NCBI GenBank assembly: GCA_037045685.1
Contig: JBAOII010000024.1
Location: 19,318-83,317 of the forward strand
Origin: Competibacter_A sp037045685
GTDB lineage: Bacteria; Pseudomonadota; Gammaproteobacteria; Competibacterales; Competibacteraceae
Direction of reading: 5' to 3'
Length of the DNA stretch: 64,000 nt
Shown: piece after piece, positions 54,409 to 63,966 of the stretch
Layout of the letters: every line of letters starts with the position of its first letter
Position numbering within the stretch: the stretch's first letter is position 1
Notes under the pieces: generated by a model
The model's database searches: none
Told to the model about the DNA's origin: nothing
The model's input: the letters and a program-made list of their open reading frames with translations, nothing else
Program-made: the position numbers and the translations under genes

Positions 54409-55224
54409 TCAGAGTTCGGGCACGTCCAGCGAGTCGCTGAAGGTCTCGATCCCCAGTTGCTCGGCGACCCGCCGGGCGCGGGCGTCGATCATCGGCGAGA
54501 TGACGATCAGCCGGTCCGCCTTGCGCTGGTGGCGCTTTTCGTAAAAGCGCGCCTTGCGCTCGAAGCTATACATGCCCGCCTTGTCGATGGACGACTTCAG
54601 CTCGCAGATCAGCAACAGGCCGTTTTTGATGATCACGTCCAGCTCGACTTGATCCGGCCGTCCGAACACCTCGCCGCGATCGTCGTACTCGTTGACGTTG
54701 AGCACCTCGACCCCGAAGCTCTTTTCCAGAATCCCCGCCAAGGCGTTGCGGAACGCCGCTTCGGATTGCATGCCCCAGCGCGAGCCCAGGGCGCCGATGG
54801 ATCGGTCGTGTCTGGACGCCTGAGCCATGATTTCCTGGTGGAGCCGCCGGAGTTCTTCCTGGTTCGCTTCCCACTTGCGCGCCTGCTCCGCCTTGTCCTC
54901 CTCCCACTTGCGGTTGTGCTCCTCCCACTTGCGCGCCTGCTCCGCCTTGTCCTCCTCCCACTTGCGGTTGTGCTCGTCCCACTTGCGCGCTTGCTCGGCT
55001 TTGTCCTCGTCCCACTTGCGGTTGTGTTCGTCCCACTTGCGCGCTTGCTCCTCGCGGTCGCGGCGCAGTTCGGCCAGCACTTCCCAAAAACGGTCCTGGG
55101 TCTCTTGCCGCCCGGCGTATGCGCTCTGGGCCAGTTCCAGAATATAGGCGCGCAGGGCCGGATCGTCCCGCAACAGGCCGGGCAGTTCCTTTTTGATGGT
55201 CTCTTTTAATAGCTCAGCGTCCAT
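54409..55224 (-). CDS. DUF3782-like coiled-coil protein with PD-(D/E)XK nuclease-like C terminus
   Basis: The 271-residue product has an N-terminal helical part (DAELLKETIKKELPGLLRDD), a charged coiled coil of 18-residue repeats (KWEEDKAEQARKWEEHNR, about residues 60-125), and a C-terminal domain with VELDVIIKNGLLLICELKSS, the D...E-x-K core of the PD-(D/E)XK fold, and DRLIVISPMIDARARRVAEQLGIE. This matches the DUF3782 group. ATG 55224 follows GGAGAG. Nuclease activity is a fold-based guess; the neighbouring PIN/Phd module suggests an accessory island. Confidence 0.8.
   Translation of the reverse strand: MDAELLKETIKKELPGLLRDDPALRAYILELAQSAYAGRQETQDRFWEVLAELRRDREEQARKWDEHNRKWDEDKAEQARKWDEHNRKWEEDKAEQARKWEEHNRKWEEDKAEQARKWEANQEELRRLHQEIMAQASRHDRSIGALGSRWGMQSEAAFRNALAGILEKSFGVEVLNVNEYDDRGEVFGRPDQVELDVIIKNGLLLICELKSSIDKAGMYSFERKARFYEKRHQRKADRLIVISPMIDARARRVAEQLGIETFSDSLDVPEL
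54876..55060 (-). repeat. 54-bp tandem repeat (18 codons)
   Basis: About three copies of a 54-bp unit encode the coiled-coil repeat HNRKWEEDKAEQARKWEE in the DUF3782-like gene. Copies differ mostly by D/E changes. Confidence 0.85.
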
Positions 55225-55288
55225 ATAGGTGCTCTCCACAGGCGAGCTGTGATTCGATGATGCTCATTCCATGGTCCGACTGCGACTC

Positions 55289-55675
55289 TCACCATACCAC
55301 CCTCACCGGATATTCCTGAATCTGCGGGTCCGGCGTCAACAGGGTCAGGCCGTGCGCGATGGTCTGGCAGATCAGCATCCGGTCGAAAGGATCGTGGTGG
55401 TGCTGGGGCAGGCGACGCAGTTCCAAAACCGCTTCTTCGGTGAGATCGAGCGCCTCGATGCCGTGCTTTTCCCGTTCGAGGGGAACATAGATATGTGGCG
55501 GCGACGCCAGCGGCAAGCGTCCGAGCTGATGTTTGACCACGATTTCCCACGCCGACACCGCGCTGAGGTAGATCGAGTTGGCGGGATCGGCGAAAACCGC
55601 GCGTGCGGTGGCGGACAGATGGGGATCGGCGCGCACGATCCACAGGAACGTGCAGGTATCCAGCAAGACCTTCAC
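55289..55675 (-). CDS. PIN-domain toxin (VapC-like RNase)
   Basis: The 128-residue PIN protein has the acidic metal-site residues: Asp in KVLLDTCTFLWIV, Glu in SAVSAWEIVVK and Asp in HDPFDRMLICQ, with LLTPDPQIQEY at the end. GTG 55675 is the start, five bases behind GGAGG, and overlaps the stop of the antitoxin gene (GTGA). PIN toxins of this type cleave RNA, often initiator tRNA or rRNA. It is encoded second, after its antitoxin, as usual. Confidence 0.9.
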   Translation of the reverse strand: MKVLLDTCTFLWIVRADPHLSATARAVFADPANSIYLSAVSAWEIVVKHQLGRLPLASPPHIYVPLEREKHGIEALDLTEEAVLELRRLPQHHHDPFDRMLICQTIAHGLTLLTPDPQIQEYPVRVVW

Positions 55676-55920
55676 AATTCCTCCCCGCTGAAACCGGCGA
55701 GCAGATCGGCGGGCAGGGGCTCGAAAAATTCCTGGGGCAGCGCGACGCCGCGATCCGCCGCCAGGCCGATGGGGCGCGGTTGAGTGCGCGGTTTGGGCAG
55801 GGGACGGATTTCGGCGATGGGCACGTTCCGCTTGCACAGCACGATGGTTTCGCCCTGCTCCAAAGCGGGCAGATAGCGGGACAGGTGCGTCTTTGCCTCG
55901 TGGATGTTGAGCCTTAACAT
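55672..55920 (-). CDS. Phd/YefM-family antitoxin
   Basis: The 82-residue protein starts MLRLNIHEAKTHLSRYLPALEQGETIVLCKRNVPIAEIRPL, the characteristic N-terminal DNA-binding fold of Phd/YefM antitoxins, followed by a disordered toxin-binding tail (LPADLLAGFSGEEL). Its stop overlaps the toxin start by four bases. It normally neutralises the PIN toxin and represses the operon with it. Confidence 0.9.
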   Translation of the reverse strand: MLRLNIHEAKTHLSRYLPALEQGETIVLCKRNVPIAEIRPLPKPRTQPRPIGLAADRGVALPQEFFEPLPADLLAGFSGEEL

Positions 55921-56158
55921 GATTCACTTCCGGACTTGAAATCAGACCAAATTACGCCAAATCATATCCCTCAAAACAGATGCGGTCCACCTACCCGATC
56001 CGTCACTGACCATTTTTGTCAGCCCGCGCCACGGGCCGTCACAATCAAATAGCAACTATTCCAACAATGAGTCTTTGAACGTGACCGGCGATCAAGGCGA
56101 ATAATTATTTAAATTATTTTACAATAACTTATAAATTTTCATATTGACTTCTCATCGG

Positions 56159-56175
56159 TTGGCACACCCCCTGCA
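56159..56175 (+). promoter_or_regulatory. Sigma-54 (RpoN) promoter of the pilin gene
   Basis: TTGGCACACCCCCTGCA has GG (56161-56162) and GC (56173-56174) exactly 10 bp apart, the -24/-12 signature. It lies 93 bp before the pilin ATG. The 347-bp gap 55921-56267 is AT-rich just upstream (56095-56150), fitting a PilR/IHF-bent enhancer region. pilS-pilR are 2-5 kb away. Confidence 0.88.
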
Positions 56176-56267
56176 AAAGTAGCCGCGAAGGGATCGAACG
56201 GTGATCCCCTAACTTCCAGGCCCCCAAAGGGTTTCATTCAAAGCAAGCGAGTTATTAGGAGCAATCC

Positions 56268-56843
56268 ATGAAGAAGTTCCAAAAAGGCTTCACCCTGATC
56301 GAACTCATGATCGTCGTGGCGATCATCGGTATTCTGGCCGCCATCGCGATTCCGGCCGTATCAGGATTACACCGTCCGCGCGCGAAGGTCACGGAAGGTC
56401 TGAACTTGGCCGGCGCCGCCAAGCTGGCGGTCGCGATAGCGTTACCACCTCTGCCAGACTTGACTGTAGCGGCCGTATGCCTGCAACGGCCCAAGCTGGC
56501 AATGCTGGTTCGCCACGAGCAAGTATGTTACCAGCGTCATTGATCAACGACACCACTGGTGAAATCACTCATCACCTTACAACGCCGCCAACGTGCGGCA
56601 TCCGCTGCCGGCCAATAACATCGTTCGCGCTGACCCCTTACATTCAGGCTGGCGCCGCCTGCGCGCCCGTGCAGCTCGCTGCTGCATTGGCGCCGGCCAC
56701 GGCCGTGTACCGGTACGTACGACTGGGGCGTGCGTCTGCCGGCAGCCAACGTACTGGCGACTGCTCGGTAACTTGCCTCCTGTGGCTGCGCCCTGGCGCT
56801 GCCTGGCATGCTGCCCAAATACGCCCCGAACGAATGCCGTTAA
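56268..56843 (+). pseudogene. Type IV pilin (PilA-like), multiple frameshifts
   Basis: The N terminus is a perfect class IVa prepilin: MKKFQKGFTLIELMIVVAIIGILAAIAIPA, with cleavage after Gly7 and Glu5 of the mature protein. Then one extra base in front of YQDYTVRAKVTEGL and two extra bases after it give VSGLHRPRAKV. Further on pieces of pilin sequence appear in different frames (FATSKYVTSV, NDTTGEIT, LTPYIQAGA) and the typical C terminus LPKYAPNECR ends at 56843. Many indels within 576 bp, far denser than elsewhere in the window, point to true decay or a very poorly determined stretch. AGGAG precedes the ATG. Confidence 0.85.
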
Positions 56844-56866
56844 TCCCCGGCTGACGTAGGAATGAA

Positions 56867-56891
56867 AGCCCCCGGCAAACCGGGGGTTTTT
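56867..56891 (+). terminator. Rho-independent terminator after the pilin gene
   Basis: CCCCCGG (56869-56875), loop CAAA, CCGGGGG (56880-56886), then TTTTTGTTTTG. Confidence 0.93.
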
Positions 56892-57060
56892 GTTTTGTCG
56901 TTCGCCAAACCAAACGTGCTGAGTCGGCGGCGGGTAGGCCGTTCGGCGAGCAGTATCCGATCCGTTTATTGTCGTTGATATTTTTCGGTATGATGGCGTG
57001 GATAGGGTCGCTGGTGATGACCGATGCCCTCAGCGCCTTTCCATACTCGTTACTTTAGCG

Positions 57061-57516
57061 ATGCCCGCCGTGCTGATCTATCTGGACACCTGCTGTTTTA
57101 ACCGTCCGTTCGACGATCAAAGCCAAACCCGCATCCGTTTTGAAACTGCGGCCAAGCTACAGCTACAGCAGCGGGTCCGTCAGAAAAAACTGCGGCTGGC
57201 GTGGTCTTACCTGCTGGATTTTGAAAACAGCCAAAACCCCTTCCCCGAGCGCGCCGCCTCGATCCTGCTCTGGCGGAGTCTGGCCGAGGTGCGCGTCGGC
57301 GAAACTGGGCCAGTTCTGGACCGGGGACGCTCGTTGATGGCGTTGGGCATCAAACCGTTCGATGCCCTGCATGTGGCCTGCGCGGTTGTGGCCGGGTCCG
57401 ATCTCTTCGTCACTACCGACGACATCCTGCTGCGCAAGCTGCGGGAATACCCGGATCTCGTCGCCTTGCCGCCCGGCGAGGCGCTCGCCAAAGTGGAGCA
57501 CTGGTATGAAGACTGA
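57061..57516 (+). CDS. PIN-domain protein (putative toxin)
   Basis: The 151-residue product has PIN features: VLIYLDTCCFNRPFDD with the first Asp, FDALHVACAVVAGSDLFVTTDD with the later acidic residues, and YLLDFENSQNPF in the middle with Glu. The start is ATG 57061. Its last codons overlap the ATG of a small downstream gene by 11 bp. Reverse order (toxin first) suggests a different module from the PIN/Phd pair at 55.3-55.9 kb. Confidence 0.82.
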   Translation: MPAVLIYLDTCCFNRPFDDQSQTRIRFETAAKLQLQQRVRQKKLRLAWSYLLDFENSQNPFPERAASILLWRSLAEVRVGETGPVLDRGRSLMALGIKPFDALHVACAVVAGSDLFVTTDDILLRKLREYPDLVALPPGEALAKVEHWYED

Positions 57517-57709
57517 AGCCGAGATTCGCGCGGCCGGCATGCGCGCCCTCATTCAAGCCCTGGGAACCGTGGAGGCCGAACAGTTCGTCGCGGCGCTGAC
57601 CCGCGATCGATTCGACTACACCGAATGGCGAAAAACGGGTCTACCAGATTTGGACCTTGAGACGTTGAGCGCCCAAGCCGCGCAGTACTCGCGCACATTG
57701 GATAATTGA
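57506..57709 (+). CDS. Small protein coupled to PIN gene, probable antitoxin
   Basis: The 67-residue protein MKTEAEIRAAGMRALIQALG... has an N-terminal helical part and an acidic/aromatic tail (RFDYTEWRKTGLPDLDLETL). It overlaps the PIN gene by 11 bp, so translation is coupled. No family was recognised with certainty; antitoxin is inferred from size, overlap and context only. Confidence 0.65.
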   Translation: MKTEAEIRAAGMRALIQALGTVEAEQFVAALTRDRFDYTEWRKTGLPDLDLETLSAQAAQYSRTLDN

Positions 57710-57718
57710 AGGCCCACC

Positions 57719-58327
57719 TCAACCCTCCGCAAACACCGCCTCCAGCGTCGCCGCCTCCAACACCCGCTCTCCCCACGTTTCCAGTTGCGCCGGCTCCGCG
57801 CCCACCAGCTTCGCCTCCGCCCACGCCGGCAGCGGCCCGAAGCGGCGGATCAATTGTTTCCGCAATAGCCTGGCTTCGCCCTCGCTCTCACCTTCGGCGA
57901 AGACCTCCTGATAGAACCGGGTCTGCTTCAGATCGACATCGTGTAATTCCAACATCCGCCGTACCTCCTCCCGACTCATCGTCGGTAACTTGTAGACCAG
58001 AATCGTTTCCACTAAATCCAGCAGCACGCTCGCCGGCAATTTCGGACCGTCCATCGCCGGCCCTTCCCGCAGCAGTTGCCGCGCCTTGGCCGGCGCCTCG
58101 GTCGCCTCGCTCACCAGCAGTTGCACCAGCCGCAGCCCCACGGTGTCCGCCGGCACGTCCGCCCAATCTTCCAGATACACGCGACGCACTTCCGGCAACC
58201 GCACCGCCGAGCCATACCGCCGTTCGTCCAGACGCTCCACTGGCCGACTCGGATAGATCGCCACCGCCCGCCACGGCCGCACCGGCGCCATCCGGTACAG
58301 ATACAGGAAAATCTCGGCGAACCCCAC
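57719..58327 (-). pseudogene. DUF2887 (Rpn-like) gene, 3' part, cut by IS
   Basis: This is the C-terminal part of a DUF2887-type protein: FAEIFLYLYRMAPVRPWRAV, RRVYLEDWADVPADTVGLRLVQLL, LVYKLPTMSREEVRRMLELHDVDLKQTRFYQEVFAEG, then a DUF4351-like end (LLRKQLIRRFGPLPAWAEAKL). The matching N-terminal part is at 59552-59790. Joined across the 1,224-bp IS and one target-site copy it reads GRWFAEIFLYLY, like the intact paralogue at 33.1 kb (ARWFSELFLYLY). Confidence 0.9.
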
Positions 58328-59551
58328 CAGGGCAATCGCGCTATGTGGTAGCCGGGGTTGGGGTGCCGAAGAGGAGGCGCAACCGGTAATCATCGTTAAG
58401 GGCGGCGCGGCGTTTGCGGCGACGGAGGCTATTGCGGGGCGGGCCGTTGTGGCTCAGCAGGTTGAGGGCCATGCGACGCATCAGGGCCAGGTTTTCCGCC
58501 GAGTGGCCCTTGCGGGTCCGGCAGGCATCTTCCCCGAACTGGACGTCCAAGACCCAGTGCTGTTGATTTTCGATCCCCCAATGGCCGCGGACGGTGGCGG
58601 CAAACCGGTCGCGCTCCGGGAACGAGCACAGGAAATAGCGGCATTCGGTGCTGGTTTTTTCCCCGATGATCCGGGTGGATTCCACCCGGCCGACCGCCTG
58701 GAGCCCAGCCCAGTCCGGTTGGGCCTCCAGCCAGTCGATCTGGTCGCTCAGCGCATAGCGGCGAATTTCGATCCGGCCATGGTCTTTCTCCACCGTTTCC
58801 AGCACGGGCAGGCGCCCCTGCGCGACTTCGGTATCGAGCCACAGTTGGACGCCCTCGCACAAGGTCGGATGATTCTCCTTCAACGCCAAGACGTAATCCG
58901 CACCGGCATCGATGATCGTCTGCGCAATGGCTTTTTGGCAGCCCATGGCATCGATCGACACCACCGCCCCGCGCAGGTCCAGCAGCCCCAGCAGGTCCGG
59001 GATCGCGGCGATCTCGTTGGACTTCTCCGCCATCGCCTGCTGGGCCAGCACCCAGCGCGCCCGACCGGCAAACGCGCTCACCAGATGCACCGCCGGGTTC
59101 GTCCCGTCCCGACTCCCTCGCACCGCCTTGCCGTCCACGCAGACCGGCTCGTCGGCCAAGCTCGGCAAGGCGGCCGTGGCCCAAGCGGTGAAGGCCGTCC
59201 GGAAGGCTACCGGATCGATTCGCCCCAGCACGTCGCTCAAGGTGTCGTGCGAGGGAATCCCGTGGGGCAACTCCAAAAACCCCCGCAACCAGGCTTCCTT
59301 CTCCTCGGCAAAGTCCGCCATGCCCACCCAGTCCTCCACCCCGCTCAACACCGCGCACAGCACGATCATCAGAATGTCATGGAGTTTGTGGAGCTTGTTC
59401 TGGGTCTCCCGACGGGGATCCGGCAGGTCGGCAAAATACGGGCGCGGGTCGAGCAATTGGGGCCACATGAGTTCTCTCCACAAGATCAACCTCGCTCCGT
59501 TACCCCGGCGATCAGCCTACTGTCAACCCCCTACATAGCGCGATTGCCCTG
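58328..59551 (-). mobile_element. ISAs1-family insertion sequence, complete
   Basis: 1,224 bp bounded by perfect 19-bp inverted repeats CAGGGCAATCGCGCTATGT (58328-58346 and, inverted, 59533-59551). Flanks carry a target duplication: GCGAACCAC at 59552-59560 and GCGAACCCCAC at 58317-58327 (two extra C). It interrupts a DUF2887 gene and holds one transposase gene on the minus strand. Confidence 0.93.
58341..59468 (-). CDS. ISAs1-family transposase
   Basis: The 375-residue DDE-type transposase starts MWPQLLDPRPYFADLPDPRR, with GGAGAG six bases before the ATG at 59468. Seen: LHDILMIVLCAVLSGVEDWVG, IPSHDTLSDVLGRID, VDGKAVRGSRDG with the first Asp, VVSIDAMGCQKAIAQ with the second, ALKENHPTL, and HWGIENQQHWVLDVQFGEDACRTRKG with the catalytic Glu region. 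These are the family signatures. The stop codon lies inside the left inverted repeat. The frame is intact, so the element may be active. Confidence 0.95.
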   Translation of the reverse strand: MWPQLLDPRPYFADLPDPRRETQNKLHKLHDILMIVLCAVLSGVEDWVGMADFAEEKEAWLRGFLELPHGIPSHDTLSDVLGRIDPVAFRTAFTAWATAALPSLADEPVCVDGKAVRGSRDGTNPAVHLVSAFAGRARWVLAQQAMAEKSNEIAAIPDLLGLLDLRGAVVSIDAMGCQKAIAQTIIDAGADYVLALKENHPTLCEGVQLWLDTEVAQGRLPVLETVEKDHGRIEIRRYALSDQIDWLEAQPDWAGLQAVGRVESTRIIGEKTSTECRYFLCSFPERDRFAATVRGHWGIENQQHWVLDVQFGEDACRTRKGHSAENLALMRRMALNLLSHNGPPRNSLRRRKRRAALNDDYRLRLLFGTPTPATT

Positions 59552-59790
59552 GCGAACCACCGCCCGTAAAACGCCTCCTCCGCCTGCATCTGGACCTCGA
59601 CGAACACCACCGGCCCCTCGGGATTCATCTCGGGCGGTTCCAGCACGCCATCCAGGCGGAACGCGGTCTGCTTGACCTCTTCCGAACGGAATCGATAGCG
59701 CCGCCCGTCCGGCTCGTCGAGACCCGCCAATTCGAATACCACCTCCGGCAAGGTCTGAAACAACCGATAAAACAAGGCGTCGGTTTTCAT
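59552..59790 (-). pseudogene. DUF2887 (Rpn-like) gene, 5' part, cut by IS
   Basis: N-terminal part MKTDALFYRLFQTLPEVVFELAGLD... with FRLDGVLEPPEMNPEGPVVFVEVQMQAEEAFYGRWFA, closely parallel to the intact paralogue (MKTDSLFYRLFQEWPELVLEL...). The IS begins directly after the WFA codons. Without the rest, the D and E-x-Q core residues are present but the protein would be truncated. Confidence 0.9.
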
Positions 59791-59920
59791 GGCGTCCCCA
59801 CCGGCTTCCCCAAGGCATCGTCGAGCGGCGGCTACCCGAACCCCGCTCGACCGTTGACTTAACGATTACTGCTGTCGCTGCGGCGGGATAAGCCGCCATC
59901 TGGCAGCCCCCCACCAGCGG

Positions 59921-59929
59921 TGCTATAGT
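59921..59929 (+). promoter_or_regulatory. Candidate extended -10 promoter for miaB-phoH
   Basis: TGCTATAGT lies 31 bp before the miaB ATG; no clear -35 hexamer. Confidence 0.4.
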
Positions 59930-59959
59930 TTTCGCCCCGCTATTGTTCAATAATCGCCC

Positions 59960-61323
59960 ATGGCCCGCAAACTGTACATCAAGACCCACGGCTGCCAGAT
60001 GAACGAATACGACTCCGCCAAGATGGCGGACGTGCTGCGCGTGGCTCACGGCCTGGAGCGCACCGACGATCCCGCGCAAGCCGACGTGTTGTTGCTGAAT
60101 ACCTGCTCCATCCGCGAAAAGGCCCAGGAAAAGGTGTTCTCGCAACTGGGGGTCTGGAAAGCGCTGAAATCGCAGCGGCCCGGCGCGGTCATCGGCGTCG
60201 GCGGTTGCGTGGCCAGCCAGGAAGGCGAGACGCTGCGCGAGCGGGCGCCCTGCGTCGATCTGGTGTTCGGCCCGCAAACCCTGCACCGGCTACCCGAGAT
60301 GCTGACGGCGGTGTGGGCCGACCGGCGGCCCGTGGTCGATGTCTCCTTCCCGGAGATCGAAAAGTTCGACCGGCTGCCGGAGCCGCGCGCCGAAGGTCCG
60401 ACCGCCTTCGTCTCGATCATGGAGGGTTGCAGCAAGTACTGCACCTTCTGCGTGGTGCCCTACACCCGCGGCGAGGAAGTCAGCCGCCCGTTCGACGCGG
60501 CGCTGGCCGAAGTCGGGGCGCTGGCGAAGCAGGGCGTGCGCGAGGTCAACCTGCTCGGCCAGAACGTCAACGCCTATCGGGGGCCGACGGGCGACGGCGA
60601 GATCGCGGATCTGGCGCTGCTGATCGAACACGTCGCCGCCGTGCCCGGCATCGACCGGATCCGCTACACCACGTCCCATCCGGTGGAGTTTTCCGAGCGG
60701 CTGATCGAGGTCTACGGCCGCGTGCCGCAACTGGTCAGCCATCTGCACCTGCCGGTGCAAAGCGGCTCCGACCGCATCCTCGCGCTGATGAAGCGCGGCC
60801 ACACCGTTTTGGAGTACAAGGCCAAGGTCCGCAAGCTGCGCGCCGTCCGGCCCGACCTCAGCCTGTCCACGGATTTCATCGTCGGCTTCCCCGGCGAAAC
60901 CGACCGGGACTTCGCCGCCACGATGGCGCTGATCGACGAGATCGGTTTCGATCACAGCTTCAGCTTCCTCTACAGCCCCCGGCCCGGCACCCCCGCCGCC
61001 GGTTTGCCCGACCCCACGCCGCCGGCGGTCAAGAAAGAGCGGCTGGCCCGCTTGCAGGCGCGGATCGAGGCGGGGGCGCACGCCATCGGCCGCAGCATGG
61101 TCGGCACGATGCAGCGGGTGCTGGTCGAAAAACCCTCGCGCAAGGACGGCCGGCAACTGTCCGGCCGCACCGAAAACAACCGCGTGGTCAACTTCGACGG
61201 TCCCGCCGGACTGATCGGCCATTTCGCCGAGGTCGCCATCACCGAGGCGCTGCCCAATTCCCTGCGTGGCCGGCTGTTGGGCTGCCCGGAACTGCCCGCC
61301 GCCGCCCTGAAGCAAGCCAGTTG

Positions 61324-61324
<1 letters not shown>
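59960..61324 (+). CDS. miaB: tRNA-2-methylthio-N6-dimethylallyladenosine synthase
   Basis: The 454-residue methylthiotransferase modifies A37 of tRNAs reading U-starting codons. N-terminal UPF0004 domain with cluster cysteines (KTHGCQMNEYDS with Cys12, LNTCSIREKAQEKVFS, GVGGCVASQEGE); radical SAM domain with Cys157, Cys161, Cys164 (GCSKYCTFCVVPYTRG), LLGQNVNAYRG, HLHLPVQSGSDRIL, DFIVGFPGET; C-terminal TRAM domain (RVLVEKPSRKDGRQLSGRTENNRVVNF). Its stop overlaps the phoH start (TGATG). Confidence 0.97.
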
Positions 61325-62312
<988 letters not shown>

Positions 62313-62325
<13 letters not shown>

Positions 62326-63966
62326 GCCAGACTCTCGCTTATGATTCCCCTCAAGTCTCCCAAGGTCGTATTGTTGTTAGCACTCTCGAATGACCGCAAC
62401 TCTCCAGGACTCAACGAATAGAATGTGTCATACATCGCACCACAATCGTTGTCTTTATCCACATAAGCCATGGCAGTGGGTCCGAAGTTACCGATAATGG
62501 AGAAGACGAGATTGTTCGGCATATTGGGTTGGTGTCTAATGAATACACCGTTATCTTTTCCCATCCCGAAGAACCACTTGAGTAGTCTCACTTTCAGATC
62601 GTGATTCCACTCATTCACTGTGCCATACATTCCTGTGAGTTGAAGGAACATTCTCTGGATGCGTTCCGCTAGATCATCGGACACTTGCGCCTCTAAGTTC
62701 TTCAATAAAACATCGTTACTCTTGATTTTGGTCTTCGCTTCCGCTAATGCGCCTCCTATCTTCTGAATGCGCGTGGCGATGTCTTCTTGAGTCAGCACGC
62801 CATTCATCACAGCATCGATCAAGTTCTGTTTCTGCTTAGATAGCCTCTCGGTCTCTTTCTTGAGTTCGAGGCTCTCTGCGATCAATCTGGTCTTAGCGTC
62901 TCTGGTGTTCTGAGTAGCGACATCTATCGCTTCCCGCAACTTCTCTTGACTTGAGAATATCTGTCCTATCACGAAGAACGCGGCTTCTTCGATCACAGGG
63001 GCGCTCACTCTCGAAATACATAAGTCTGTTTTGAACCGGTGGCAGTGTTGGTAGTATCGATAGTGCTTGAGTTTTGATAGTGACTTGGCGTTGTTTTTTA
63101 TTGCCGACCCATGATAGGTAGTTCCGCATAGCCCGCATCTAACGAAATGTGCTAACGCATAGTCGTGAACTCTCGAACGCCATTTCCGATTATGGCTGAG
63201 TATCTCTCGAATCTGGGCTTGCTGTTCCGGTGTAAACAAGGTTGGAACGGGAGTGACAATCACGGTCTCTGACTGGTCGATGGTGAACCTTTGGATATAC
63301 TCGGGGTCATCGTGGAGTATAGTGGCAGTCTTCTCTTCACCGAATCCCATCTCCTTGGCTATATCAGTGATCTGTTTTTTCTTGTTGACATAGAGATCGA
63401 ATACTTCGAGAGCCTGCTTGTGTTTCTCGGGATCGACTATCCACTCGGCTTGCCCGTTGCTCATGATACCTTTCACGACTCTACCCGAATGGCAACCGAC
63501 CACCACTCGAAGGGAAGCCTCGACGGGCTCTCTCAATCTTGCTCTCGACACTTTTTCGGGCTTGTATAGCCGCAGAGAATGAGTTGATCTCATTCAGGAT
63601 ACCGACAATCAGGTTAGTTTCAAGATTGTCGAGGTCATACAACTGATTCTGGATGTATAGTTTGATCCCATTCCTCTTGAGGATACCTAGAGAGATTTTA
63701 CTCTTGACAGGATCGCGGGAGAAGCGACTCATATCATAAACCATGATGGCATCGAATACTCCTGTGGCGGAATCTTCGAGCAGTTGATCCAGTATCGGTC
63801 TTGCCTTCTTTCCACTCGTGGCACTCTCTTGTCCCGAATAGACCTTGACTACGGTTCCATTGAGAGAGGCGACGCATTCTTGTAGTCTCTTCTGCTGGAC
63901 AACGAGGCTCTCACCTTCATTCTCTTGCCCTTCGGTAGAGACTCTCGCGAGTATGGCAACTCTCAT
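62313..63966 (-). pseudogene. Large serine recombinase, one frameshift
   Basis: Repaired length is 550 residues. N-terminal resolvase domain: MRVAILARVSTEGQENEGES with the catalytic Ser10, YDMSRFSRDPVKSKISLGIL. After GFPSSGGRLPFG a GGG run (plus strand 63483-63485) has one base too many; the next frame continues RVVKGIMSNGQAEWIVDPEKHK (recombinase domain), a zinc ribbon (CGLCGTTYHGS, YYQHCHRFKTDLCIS) and a coiled coil (LELKKETERLSKQKQNLIDAV). The DNA is much AT-richer than the rest of the window, so it is foreign: an integrase of a phage or integrative element. Confidence 0.9.

Noticed and set aside
54868..55147. Plus-strand Ser/Leu-rich frame opposite the DUF3782-like gene
   Set aside because: It is the antisense of the Lys/Glu coiled-coil repeat; repetition comes from the 54-bp units of the real gene.
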